Part shown: piece by piece, positions 51,192 to 59,621 of the stretch
How the letters are laid out: every line of letters starts with the position of its first letter
How positions within the stretch are numbered: position 1 is the stretch's first letter
NCBI RefSeq assembly: GCF_029601685.1
Contig: NZ_JARRIR010000003.1
Location: 434,001-498,000, forward strand
Source: Metarhizobium sp017305935
Lineage (GTDB): Bacteria; Pseudomonadota; Alphaproteobacteria; Rhizobiales; Rhizobiaceae
Length of the DNA: 64,000 bases
Direction: 5' to 3'
Notes under the pieces: model-generated
Told to the model about the DNA's origin: nothing
The model's input: only the letters and a program-made list of their open reading frames with translations
The model's database searches: none
Program-made: the position numbers and the translations under genes

Positions 51192-52202
51192 TCAATCGAG
51201 AACGGGGGTGAGGTACGCCGCCGTCACCCCTGGTCCTGGAATGATCGCGACTATCTTCATCTGGGCGATGGTGCGGTTCAGCGAGGCTTCGAGATGGGTT
51301 TCCATCATCGAAACCGCCGCTTCCGTTGCCCCGCGCAGCAGAAGCTCGGCCACGAGGCGCAATTCCGTGATGTTGGCGGGATCGCCCGGCAGGCCGAGTC
51401 GGCGCAGCAGCCGGTCGGTCGCGGTCACCGGCAGGAGGTTGTTGCGCACCAGATCCTTCAGCCGGTCGTTCGGCGCGGCGAGCACGCAGCACTCGATGAA
51501 TTCGGTCTGGATCGCTTCGCTTTCGCGCAAAGAGCCGGTGGCGCTCGCTTCCTCGGCGGCGCGCAGGCGCTTCAGCAGCGCCTCCAGCCGCGACTGGCTG
51601 ACAGCGCGCGCGCCCAGGCGGATCGCCGGCGGCTCCAGCATCGTGCGCAGCACGAAATGATCCTTCACCGTCTGCGCGGTGAGGGGGCCGGCGATCCAGT
51701 GCGAACTCTGGTTCTTGCGCACCAGGCCGCGTTCGCGCAGGCGCGTCAGCACATCGCGCACGACCGTGCGGCTGACGTTGAAATGGTTGGCGATCTCCAT
51801 TTCGACGATGCGGTAGCGGCCGAAGACGACGCAGCCGGCGACATCGGCCTCGACCTGGTTGTAGATGCGTTCCCAGGACGAGCGGCTTTGCAGGGCCTCG
51901 TCCGCATGGCGCGGCACGATCAGGCCGAGCGCCTTGATGTCGGTGCGGTTCGGCTCGATTGCCGCTCCGGGCGGGCCGACGAGGAAGCCGCGGCCGGAGA
52001 AGCGGTGGACGAGCCCCTCGGCCTCCAGCGTCTGCAGCGCCCTCTGAACCGGCGCGCGGGATGTCTGCAGGATGTCGGCGATCGGGCCTTCGAGCAGCAC
52101 GAGACCGGGCGGCAGCGTGCCCGTTTCGATGTTGCTGCGCAGCACGTCTTCGGCGATCGCGTAGCGCCGCTGGGTGCTGGTGGCTGCCTGCTCGTCCTTC
52201 AT
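51192..52202 (-). CDS. GntR-family regulator with two tandem winged helix domains and FCD domain
   Basis: Protein of 336 residues. A first GntR winged helix is at about 12-78 (GPIADILQTSRAPVQRALQTL). A linker (79-105) and a second GntR winged helix at about 106-172 (EMEIANHFNVSRTVVRDVLTRL) follow. An FCD-like helical domain (175-325; FVLRTMLEPPAIRLGA and a final MMETHLEASLNRT) closes it. Tandem GntR heads are uncommon. It is convergent with pxpC (58 bases between the stops) and divergent from the transporter operon that starts at 52723; two identical 13-bp elements lie in that gap. Confidence 0.9.
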   Translation of the reverse strand: MKDEQAATSTQRRYAIAEDVLRSNIETGTLPPGLVLLEGPIADILQTSRAPVQRALQTLEAEGLVHRFSGRGFLVGPPGAAIEPNRTDIKALGLIVPRHADEALQSRSSWERIYNQVEADVAGCVVFGRYRIVEMEIANHFNVSRTVVRDVLTRLRERGLVRKNQSSHWIAGPLTAQTVKDHFVLRTMLEPPAIRLGARAVSQSRLEALLKRLRAAEEASATGSLRESEAIQTEFIECCVLAAPNDRLKDLVRNNLLPVTATDRLLRRLGLPGDPANITELRLVAELLLRGATEAAVSMMETHLEASLNRTIAQMKIVAIIPGPGVTAAYLTPVLD

Positions 52203-52282
52203 GGATCTCCGTATCCGTCTGAATCTTGGAGAGCTGCACTTTGACGCATTCTCCGTCGCAAGGAAAGGAAGGAATAAATGAT

Positions 52283-52295
52283 TATTGAATACAAA
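52283..52295. promoter_or_regulatory. 13-bp element TATTGAATACAAA, copy 1
   Basis: The core TTGAATACAA is a one-mismatch palindrome of the kind bound by FCD-type GntR proteins. An exact second copy is at 52504-52516. This copy is near the promoter of the double-headed GntR gene, and a partial third half (ATTGAATAGAAT) follows at 52297, suggesting a cluster of sites. Confidence 0.5.
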
Positions 52296-52503
52296 GATTG
52301 AATAGAATCGACCTGAAAGGGTGAGGTGGACAGACTGCGGTCTGCTGCAATCGCGATAGCCTTGCAGTGCTGATTTTTGTGCGTAATGCGCGTAAAATGA
52401 ACAAATGAAGGCGTGAAAGTGATCATGATTGTCGCGTGGTCACCGCTGAAATGTTCCGGCTGGCTGGGGAGTTTCTCCATAAGAGAGAAATTTCTAAAAA
52501 GGC

Positions 52504-52516
52504 TATTGAATACAAA
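52504..52516. promoter_or_regulatory. 13-bp element TATTGAATACAAA, copy 2
   Basis: Exact repeat of the element at 52283-52295, 221 bases away and on the transporter side of the gap. The two copies could be bound together by the tandem-headed GntR protein encoded at 51192-52202, looping the intervening DNA. Confidence 0.5.
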
Positions 52517-52722
52517 AATCATTCATGTCATGGTTTTGACAACAAGACGCCCGGAACAAACGGCGCAGGTGGAACCGAACGAAATGCCCAGGATCGACGC
52601 TATGCCGGACCTCTGACAGAGGTGCGGACAGGAATATTTTGCCGTCTTCGGCCGCCTTCGCGCGCCCGGTGGATGGCGGAGCCTTGCGCGAAAAGTCCGG
52701 GCCTGAACTGGTGGGAAAAGAC

Positions 52723-53796
52723 GTGTCATCCGTCCTTCAACTGAAGAATGTGCACAAGGCCTTCTCCGGCGTGCCGGCGCTGGCCGGCGTCGATGCGGCG
52801 CTGTCGGAAAACTCCTATGTCTCGCTGCTGGGGCCGAGCGGATCGGGCAAGACGACGCTGCTGCGCGTCATCGCCGGTTTCGAGCAGCCGGATGGCGGCG
52901 AGATCCTGTTTGGCGGCAGGCGCATCGACGGCGTTGCCCCGCATGCGCGTGGTATCGGCTTCGTCTTCCAGAATTTCGCCCTCTTCCCGCATCTCAGCGT
53001 CGCGCAGAACATTGCCTTCGGCCTCGAAAACCGCGCCGTCGATCCGGTGACGGATACCAGGGCCGTGGCCGCGAAGGTGCGCGACATGGTCGGTCTCGTC
53101 GGTCTTTCCGGGCTGGAGGACCGGGCGGTCACGCAGATCTCCGGCGGCCAGAAGCAGCGCGTGGCGCTTGCCCGCACGCTGGTGACGGAGCCGAGCATGG
53201 TGCTGCTCGACGAGCCGCTCGGCGCGCTCGACGCCAATCTGCGCGCCCGCATGCGCGGCGAACTGCGCACCATCCGCGAGCGCTGCGGCGTCACCTTCCT
53301 GCATGTCACCGGCTCGGAGACCGAGGCGCTGGCCATGGGCGATACCGTGCTGGTGCTCGATCGCGGCCGCATCGCCCAATCCGCCGATGCCGGCACGCTC
53401 TATAGCCGCCCGGCCTCGGCCGATGTCGCGCGGTTTCTCAATTGCTACAACATCTTCCCTGGTACGGTTTCAGGCGATGCCTTCGAAAGCTCCGTCGGAC
53501 GGCTGGCGCTGGGCGGCGCGCGGCAGACCTCGGGCACGCCGGCCTATGCCATCCGCTACGACCGTGTTGCAATCCGTCCCCGGGACGCGGCGGCGGCTGG
53601 CGACGAAGTGCGCATCGAGGCGAGCTTCGTCGCCAGCGAGTACTCCGGGGCGGCGATCAATTCCTTCTTCACGCTTGACGACGGCCGTGTCTTCGAGGTG
53701 GAGACCCATCTCAGCCATTCCGCGCCCGAGGCCTTCGAGGAGAAGGCCCGCTATGCCCTCGTCTGGAAGCGGGAGGACGCCCTTGTCTTCGATTGA
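52723..53796 (+). CDS. Spermidine/putrescine-type ABC ATPase (PotA family), first of two
   Basis: Protein of about 357 residues from GTG 52723; a TTG at 52639 with a weak AGGA is the longer alternative (385 residues). The ABC domain has Walker A GPSGSGKTT, Q-loop VFQNFALFPHLSV, signature ISGGQKQRVALART, Walker B VLLDEPLGALD and VTGSETEALAM, where the switch His is replaced by a Gly-Ser pair (VTGSE instead of VTHDQ). A C-terminal TOBE-like domain (about 240-350) follows. Loss of the switch His suggests weak or no ATP hydrolysis, so it may work as a heterodimer with the ATPase at 58487. Confidence 0.88.
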   Translation: MSSVLQLKNVHKAFSGVPALAGVDAALSENSYVSLLGPSGSGKTTLLRVIAGFEQPDGGEILFGGRRIDGVAPHARGIGFVFQNFALFPHLSVAQNIAFGLENRAVDPVTDTRAVAAKVRDMVGLVGLSGLEDRAVTQISGGQKQRVALARTLVTEPSMVLLDEPLGALDANLRARMRGELRTIRERCGVTFLHVTGSETEALAMGDTVLVLDRGRIAQSADAGTLYSRPASADVARFLNCYNIFPGTVSGDAFESSVGRLALGGARQTSGTPAYAIRYDRVAIRPRDAAAAGDEVRIEASFVASEYSGAAINSFFTLDDGRVFEVETHLSHSAPEAFEEKARYALVWKREDALVFD

Positions 53797-53841
53797 GCCC
53801 CCCGTCGCCGGTCCAGCCCCTTTCCACCCGGAGAATGAGAG

Positions 53842-54747
53842 ATGACGATGGCCGCCACCAGCCATGACAAGCCCGTCGAAACGGCGGCGCCTTCCACCCC
53901 AAGGCAGCCGAACCGCACGGCGCTGCTGCTCGCCCCCGGTGTCCTCTGGATGCTGCTCTTCCTCGTCGCGCCCATCCTGATGATGGTCTACGTCTCCTTC
54001 TGGACGCAGACCACCTTCAAGATCGAGCCGACGCTGACGCTGAGCAACTGGATCACCTTCTTTTCCTCCGATACCTATCTCGGCGCGCTGTGGACGACGA
54101 TCCGGATCTGGCTGATCGTGCTGGTGTCGACGCTGCTGGTCGGCTATCCGGCCGCGCTCTTCGTCGGGCTCTTCGTCAAGAACAAGACGCTTTCGACGGC
54201 GCTTCTGGTGCTCTGCGTCATTCCGTTCTGGACCTCCTTCCTCATCCGCGTGCTCGCCTGGCGGCCGATGCTCGGCAAGGAGGGCGCCATCAACATGATC
54301 CTGATGAAGATCGGGCTCATCACGCAGCCGATCGAGGTGCTGCTGTTTTCGGAACTCTCGGTCATCATCGGCATGACGCAGATCTATTGCGTCTTCATGG
54401 TCGGGCCGATCGCCTTCATGCTTGGCCGCATCGACGGTTCGGTCATCGAGGCGGCGCAGGATCTGGGCGCCGGTTTCTGGCGCATCTTCCGCACCATCAT
54501 CCTGCCGCTCTCCATGCCGGGCGTGGTGGTCGGCGCGATCTTCGTCTCTGTCATGGTGCTCGGCGAATTCGCAACCTCCGCCGCGCTGTCCGGCCGAAAG
54601 GTGAACCTTCTCGGCAACATCATCGTCACGCAGGTCGGCTCGCTGAAATGGGCTTTCGCCGCCGTCGCCGGCGTGGTGCTGACCATCCTGATGGGCGCGG
54701 TCGTGGCAGCCATGCTCCGGGTCGTCGATCTCAGGAAGGAACTCTGA
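53842..54747 (+). CDS. Spermidine/putrescine-type ABC permease (PotB family)
   Basis: Inner-membrane protein of 301 residues with six helices. The first is at about 27-50 (LLLAPGVLWMLLFLVAPILM), and the EAA loop is DGSVIEAAQDLGAGFWRIF. LVSTLLVGYPAALFVGLF and CVIPFWTSFLIRVLAWRPML are characteristic of PotB. AATGAGAG lies before ATG 53842. It forms the channel with the PotC-like protein encoded four bases downstream of its stop. Confidence 0.92.
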   Translation: MTMAATSHDKPVETAAPSTPRQPNRTALLLAPGVLWMLLFLVAPILMMVYVSFWTQTTFKIEPTLTLSNWITFFSSDTYLGALWTTIRIWLIVLVSTLLVGYPAALFVGLFVKNKTLSTALLVLCVIPFWTSFLIRVLAWRPMLGKEGAINMILMKIGLITQPIEVLLFSELSVIIGMTQIYCVFMVGPIAFMLGRIDGSVIEAAQDLGAGFWRIFRTIILPLSMPGVVVGAIFVSVMVLGEFATSAALSGRKVNLLGNIIVTQVGSLKWAFAAVAGVVLTILMGAVVAAMLRVVDLRKEL

Positions 54748-54750
54748 ACC

Positions 54751-55596
54751 ATGAACGCATCCGGCATCAAGCTCGGCCTCGGTTTCTATACGGCGCTGTT
54801 CATCGTCTTCCTGTATGGCCCGCTCGTGGTCCTCGCCATCCTCTCCTTCCAGACCGGGCCGGAGGGCGGGCCGCAGTTTCCGATCATCGAATGGTCGACC
54901 TACTGGTACAAGCATCTGTTCGGGCTGACCCCGCCGTCGCGCATCGCCCCGTTGCCGATCGAACAGGCGCTGGTGCGCTCCCTGGCGCTCGCCGTGATGA
55001 CGATGATCGTCTCGACCGTGCTCGGGGTCACCGCCGCCCAGGCCTTCCGCCGGAAATTCCGCGGCTCGGGCGTCGTCTTCTATCTCATCGTGCTCGGCAT
55101 GATGGTTCCGGGCGTGCTCGTCGGCCTCGGAATGGCGCTGGTCGCCAACACGCTCGGCATCGACCGGCACTGGTGGGGCACGGCTTTCGTGCTGCATGTC
55201 GTCTACACCTTTCCCTTCGCCTTCCTTGTCATGCTGGCGATCTTCAATCGCTTCGATCCGAGCGTGGAGGAGGCGGCCTGGTCGCTCGGCGTCACCCCGG
55301 CGCGCACTTTCCGCAAGATCACCTTCCCGCTGATCTTCCCCGGCGTGCTCTCGGCCATGCTGTTCGCCTTCACGCTGTCCTATGACGAGTTTTCACGCAC
55401 GCTCTTCGCCTCGGGCCGCGACCTGACGCTGCCGCTCGCCATCTACGGCACCTTCTCGGTGGAAGTGCATCCCAACGTCTTCGCCTTCGGCGTGCTCACG
55501 ACGCTGTTCTCCTTCGCGCTGCTGGGAACCTATGCCGTGCTGATGGGCCTCTCGGTGCGCCGCGCCAAGCGCGTGGCGATCCAGGAGGAAGCGTGA
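54751..55596 (+). CDS. Spermidine/putrescine-type ABC permease (PotC family)
   Basis: Inner-membrane protein of 281 residues. It has LFIVFLYGPLVVLAILSFQ (first helix, 14-32), the EAA loop DPSVEEAAWSLGVTPARTF and LFAFTLSYDEFSRTLFASG, which is a strong PotC feature. The stop overlaps the next ATG (TGATG at 55594), with AGGAGG inside the last codons serving the SDR. Confidence 0.92.
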   Translation: MNASGIKLGLGFYTALFIVFLYGPLVVLAILSFQTGPEGGPQFPIIEWSTYWYKHLFGLTPPSRIAPLPIEQALVRSLALAVMTMIVSTVLGVTAAQAFRRKFRGSGVVFYLIVLGMMVPGVLVGLGMALVANTLGIDRHWWGTAFVLHVVYTFPFAFLVMLAIFNRFDPSVEEAAWSLGVTPARTFRKITFPLIFPGVLSAMLFAFTLSYDEFSRTLFASGRDLTLPLAIYGTFSVEVHPNVFAFGVLTTLFSFALLGTYAVLMGLSVRRAKRVAIQEEA

Positions 55597-56330
55597 TGGC
55601 GGGCGCTGCTCTGGTCACCGGCGCAGGCTCCGGCATCGGCCGTGCCATCGCCCTGAAACTGGCCGTCGGCGGCGATACGGTCACGGTCAACGATCTGTCG
55701 GCGGAGCGGGCCGAGGCGGTGGCGGACGAAATCCGCGCCGCCGGCGGCCGGGCCGTCGCCGTGGCGGGCGATGTTTCCAGCGAGGCGGATGCCGCCGCCA
55801 TTCACCGCGCCGCCGTGACGGCGCATGGCGAGGTCACGCTGCTCGTCAACAATGCCGGCATCGCCCACCAGGCGCTGTTCGAGAACCTCGAGGTCGGCGA
55901 TTTCGACCGCATGTTCGCCGTCCATGTGCGCGGCACCTTCCTGATGACCAAGGCGGTATTGCCGGCGATGCTGGAAGCCGGGGCAGGCGTCATCGTCAAC
56001 GTCGCCTCGCAGCTCGGCCAGATCGGCGGCGTCGAACTCGTGCATTATTCCGGGGCCAAGGCCGCCATCATCGGCATGACCAAGGCGCTTGCCCGCGAGG
56101 TTTCGGCGCGCGGGGTGCGGGTCAATGCCGTCGCGCCCGGCCCGATCAACACGCCGCTTGTCATGCAGCTTTCGGAAGAATGGCGCGCCGCCAAGCGGGC
56201 CGGCCTTCCGCTCGGCCGCTTCGGAGAGCCGGAGGAGGTGGCCGAAACCGTCGCCTTCCTCGCGTCCCCCGCCGCCAGCCTCTTCGTCGGACAAACGCTC
56301 GGACCCAATTCCGGCGACGTCATGCTTTGA
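55596..56330 (+). CDS. Short-chain dehydrogenase/reductase
   Basis: Protein of 244 residues from ATG 55596 (AGGAGG at 55583-55588). It has TGAGSGIG, NDLS (Asp/Asn at strand 2), NNAGIA, NVASQLG with the catalytic Ser, YSGAK as YxxxK, and a PNSGDVML end instead of DGG. Coupling to PotC places it in the importer operon. A keto/hydroxy step on the imported solute is likely. Confidence 0.87.
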   Translation: MAGAALVTGAGSGIGRAIALKLAVGGDTVTVNDLSAERAEAVADEIRAAGGRAVAVAGDVSSEADAAAIHRAAVTAHGEVTLLVNNAGIAHQALFENLEVGDFDRMFAVHVRGTFLMTKAVLPAMLEAGAGVIVNVASQLGQIGGVELVHYSGAKAAIIGMTKALAREVSARGVRVNAVAPGPINTPLVMQLSEEWRAAKRAGLPLGRFGEPEEVAETVAFLASPAASLFVGQTLGPNSGDVML

Positions 56331-56344
56331 ACCCGGAGATTACA

Positions 56345-57112
56345 ATGACCGCAGACAGGAAACGCATCGTCATCGTCACCGGCGCCGGCATCGGGATCGG
56401 CGCCGCCACCGCGAAGGCGTTTGGCGCACTCGGCGACCATGTGGTCGTCACCGATATTCTGGAGAGGGAAGGCCGCGAGACGGTGGCCGCGATTGCCGAT
56501 GCCGGCGGTTCGGCCGAGTTCCATCTCTACGATGTCCGCTCGACGGCGGCGACCGACGCGCTGGTCGCGGATGTCGCGGCGCGCCACGGCCGGATCGACG
56601 TCATCGTTGCCAATGCCGGCATCGCGCACCGCACGCCGCTGGCCGATCTCACCGACGACAAGTGGGATCTGACCTTCGACATCGACCTCAAGGGCATCTT
56701 CCGCCTCGTGCGCGCCGCCGCTCCGGGCATGCGCGCCCGCAAATCCGGCGCCGTCGTCGCGCTCTCATCGATCATGGGCGTCGCCTATGGCTGGGACGAG
56801 CATGTTCATTATTCGGCCGCCAAGTCCGGTGTCGTCGGCCTGGTGCGCGGGCTGGCCGTCGAGATGGCGCGCGACGGCGTGCGCGTCAACGGCATCGCGC
56901 CCGGTTACATCCGCACTGCCCAGCTTCTGTCGGAAGAAAACTCTCTCGGTCCCGCCGGGGCCGAGAAGGCGGCGGAATTCATCCCGATGGGACGGTTGGG
57001 AACGGGGGAGGACATCGCCGATGTCGCCACCTTCCTCGCCTCCGACAGCGCAAGATACATGACCGGCCAGGTGCTGGTCGTGGATGGCGGCCTTCTGGTG
57101 GGCCGATACTGA
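56345..57112 (+). CDS. Short-chain dehydrogenase/reductase
   Basis: Protein of 255 residues. TGAGIGIG (variant of TGxxxGIG), VTDILER (acidic residue for NAD), ANAGIA, LSSIMG with the catalytic Ser, YSAAK and VDGGLLVG are present. It follows the preceding SDR by 14 bases. Two adjacent SDRs of different type may oxidise and reduce the same carbonyl in opposite directions or act in series. A 6-bp stem (CCGCCT-CGAAA-AGGCGG, 57113-57129) directly follows its stop. Confidence 0.87.
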   Translation: MTADRKRIVIVTGAGIGIGAATAKAFGALGDHVVVTDILEREGRETVAAIADAGGSAEFHLYDVRSTAATDALVADVAARHGRIDVIVANAGIAHRTPLADLTDDKWDLTFDIDLKGIFRLVRAAAPGMRARKSGAVVALSSIMGVAYGWDEHVHYSAAKSGVVGLVRGLAVEMARDGVRVNGIAPGYIRTAQLLSEENSLGPAGAEKAAEFIPMGRLGTGEDIADVATFLASDSARYMTGQVLVVDGGLLVGRY

Positions 57113-57186
57113 CCGCCTCGAAAAGGCGGGGGAAAAAGGAGCCGCAAGGCGGCTTCGGGGAACGACAAGCAAACTGGAGAAGAGAC

Positions 57187-58419
57187 ATGTTCAAGTCGGA
57201 AATCAATCGCCGCTCGCTCCTCAAGCGCTCGGCCGGGGCCATGGCGCTGGCGATGGGTGGCGGCACGCCCTTCCTGTCCTCGCGCAATGCCTTCGCGCAG
57301 GCCGCCGATCTGGCCGGCCAGCAACTGCGCACCATCGGCCTTTCGGTGACGGTGCAGGAGCGCATCCTGGAAGAATTCAAGAAGGCCTCCGGCGTCGGCA
57401 GCACTTCGGGCACGGCCGCGACCTTCCCCGATGCCCAGACGAAAATCCTCTCCGGCTCGAAGGATTACGACTGCTGGGAAATCATCGCCGAGCGCCTGCC
57501 GTCCATCGTCATGACCAACAATGTCGAGACGATCCCGGCTGCCTCACTGAAGAACTGGGCCAATATCCGAGAAACCTTCACCAAGCCCGGCGACAAATGG
57601 GACCGCTCCGCGCAGATCGTCGGCCAGATCTGGGCCGACGAGGCGCAGACGGTGCTCAACATGGTGCCCGCCGTCTACAATTACGATTCCATCGGCTATA
57701 ACCCGAACGTGCTGTCCGAGGAGGAAGCCAATACCTGGACGGCGATCTTCGATCCCAAGTGGAAGGGCAAGTCCGGCCTCAACACCGATCCGCTCATCGC
57801 TTTCGGCCAGGCGATCATGGCGATGAACACGCTCGGCCTTTCCGACGTGAAGAACCCCGGAAACCCGAGCACCACCGAAATCGACGCCGCCGCCGCCTTC
57901 CTCGTTTCCAAGAAGAAGGAAGGCCAGTTCCGCGCGCTCTGGGGCGATTTCGGCGAGCTGGTCAATCTGATGGCCTCGGGCGAGATGGTGGTCTGCGACG
58001 CCTGGCAGCCGGCGGTGATGGCCGTCAAGGCGCAGGGCAAGCCCTGCCGCTATGCGGTGCCGAAGGAAGGCTATCGCGGCTGGGCCATCGGCCCCTCGAT
58101 GATCGCAGGCACCACCAATCGCGACGCCGTCATCGCCTATGCCGACTACTGGCTGTCGGGCGAGCCGGGCATCACCGTTTCCGAGCAGGGCTACTATTCG
58201 CCCTCGACCAACATCAAGGACGTCATGGCGCCGGAGAAATACGCCTTCTGGTACGAGGGCAAGCCCTGGGTCGGCGCGGAAGAGCGCGGCATCAAGGAAG
58301 GCGACCTGCGCGACGGCGGCTCGCTGGAAGAACGCGCCAAGAACGTCGCCTACTGGCACCAGTGGCCGTCGGAATACGACCACCTCATTCAGAAGTGGGA
58401 CGAGTTCCTCAACGCCTGA
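57187..58419 (+). CDS. Spermidine/putrescine-type ABC transporter substrate-binding protein (PotD family)
   Basis: Protein of 410 residues with a Tat-type signal (NRRSLLKRSAG, RR at 8-9; cleavage near residue 39, AFAQA). The mature part is a family-1/PotD-like fold: LSVTVQERILEEFKKASG, TWTAIFDPKWKGKSGL, WGDFGELVNLMASGEMVV, EGYRGWAIGPSM, SEQGYYSPS. AGAAGAGAC precedes the ATG. A second protein with the same downstream pattern but no signal peptide is encoded at 61953. Confidence 0.92.
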   Translation: MFKSEINRRSLLKRSAGAMALAMGGGTPFLSSRNAFAQAADLAGQQLRTIGLSVTVQERILEEFKKASGVGSTSGTAATFPDAQTKILSGSKDYDCWEIIAERLPSIVMTNNVETIPAASLKNWANIRETFTKPGDKWDRSAQIVGQIWADEAQTVLNMVPAVYNYDSIGYNPNVLSEEEANTWTAIFDPKWKGKSGLNTDPLIAFGQAIMAMNTLGLSDVKNPGNPSTTEIDAAAAFLVSKKKEGQFRALWGDFGELVNLMASGEMVVCDAWQPAVMAVKAQGKPCRYAVPKEGYRGWAIGPSMIAGTTNRDAVIAYADYWLSGEPGITVSEQGYYSPSTNIKDVMAPEKYAFWYEGKPWVGAEERGIKEGDLRDGGSLEERAKNVAYWHQWPSEYDHLIQKWDEFLNA

Positions 58420-58486
58420 TCAAAGGACGAGCGGGCCGGGGCAGCCATTGCCCCGGTCCTTGACCGGCAATTCGGGAGATTTCCCC

Positions 58487-59581
58487 ATGATTTTCGACCT
58501 GGAGCTCAACTCCGTCGGCAAGGTCTACGACAACGGCACGCCCGCCGTCATCGATTTCAACCTTTCCGTCAGAAAGGGCGAGTTCATCGCCTTTCTCGGC
58601 CCTTCGGGCTGCGGCAAGACGACGACGCTGCGCATGATCGCCGGCTTCGAGGGCATTTCCTCCGGCGACATGCTGATCCGTGGCGAGCGCATGAACGACG
58701 TGCCGCCGCAGCGCCGGCCGACCTCGATGATCTTCCAGAACTATGCGCTCTTCCCGCATATGAGCGTGCGCCGCAATGTCGGCTATGGGCTGGAGGTCAA
58801 GGGCATCGCCCGCGCCGAGCGCGAGGCGAAGGTGGACCGCATCCTGGCCACGCTCGGCCTCGAGGACATTGCCGAGCGCAAGCCGGAAAAGCTGTCCGGC
58901 GGCCAGCGCCAGCGCATCGCGCTCGCCCGCGGCCTCGTCGTCGAGCCGGATATCCTGCTGCTCGACGAGCCGCTCGGCGCGCTCGACGCCAACCTGCGCA
59001 AGGCGATCCAGAACGAGCTGAAGCTCCTGCAGAAGAGCCTCGGCGTCACCTTCATTTTCGTCACCCACGCCCAGTCGGAAGCCCTGGCGCTGTCCGACCG
59101 CATCGTGGTGATGAACCAGGGCCGCGTCGAGCAGGTGAGCCCGCCGCACCAGCTCTATACCCGCCCGAACACGCCGTTCGTGGCGCAGTTCATCGGCCGC
59201 AACACGGTGCTGTCGGGCGAAGTTGCCGGCAGCGAGGGCGAGGACGTGGTGGTGACCACCGGGATCGGCACGCTTTCCGGCCGCGCCAACGGCGCGCTCG
59301 CCAGCAAAGGCCGCGTCAATCTCGTCGTGCCGGCAGAGGCCATCGAGGTGCATGCGGCGGGCGAAGGGGTGCTTGCCGGCGCGAAGAACCGCATCGACGC
59401 CCTCATCGAGCGCTCGGACGTCGTCGGCCATATCGCGCATCTGACGGCGCGGCTTCACGACGGTCGGGCGGTATCGCTGGAGGCCCATGTCGACAAATAC
59501 CGCCCGGGCGCATTCCCGGCCGGCACGCCCGTGCTGCTGAGCTGGAACCCCGCCGAGGCGACGGTCATTCCGGCCGGTTGA
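58487..59581 (+). CDS. Spermidine/putrescine-type ABC ATPase (PotA family), second of two
   Basis: Protein of 364 residues: Walker A GPSGCGKTT, Q-loop IFQNYALFPHMSV, signature LSGGQRQRIALARGL, Walker B ILLLDEPLGALD and an intact switch VTHAQSEALAL. A TOBE domain follows (about 280-360, RVNLVVPAEAIEVHAAG and KYRPGAFPAGTPV). All ATPase residues are present, unlike the paralogue at 52723. It lies just after the binding-protein gene, 67 bases apart. Confidence 0.92.
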   Translation: MIFDLELNSVGKVYDNGTPAVIDFNLSVRKGEFIAFLGPSGCGKTTTLRMIAGFEGISSGDMLIRGERMNDVPPQRRPTSMIFQNYALFPHMSVRRNVGYGLEVKGIARAEREAKVDRILATLGLEDIAERKPEKLSGGQRQRIALARGLVVEPDILLLDEPLGALDANLRKAIQNELKLLQKSLGVTFIFVTHAQSEALALSDRIVVMNQGRVEQVSPPHQLYTRPNTPFVAQFIGRNTVLSGEVAGSEGEDVVVTTGIGTLSGRANGALASKGRVNLVVPAEAIEVHAAGEGVLAGAKNRIDALIERSDVVGHIAHLTARLHDGRAVSLEAHVDKYRPGAFPAGTPVLLSWNPAEATVIPAG

Positions 59582-59621
59582 TCATCGATAAAAATACGTA
59601 ACGAAACGAAGGAGATACCCA

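Larger units (their letters stand above)
52203..52722. other. Divergent intergenic region with A/T-rich regulatory sequence; no gene
   Basis: The 520 bases are strikingly poorer in G+C than the surroundings. Two identical TATTGAATACAAA elements occur at 52283-52295 and 52504-52516. The first sits 81 bases from the gntR start and the second 207 bases from the ATPase start. Short frames on both strands show no conserved protein. A long 5' leader for the right-hand operon is possible. Confidence 0.65.

Noticed and set aside
52413..52616. Small gene in the divergent A/T-rich gap
   Set aside because: The 67-codon frame has no ribosome-binding site, spans one of the regulatory repeats and shows no conserved features.
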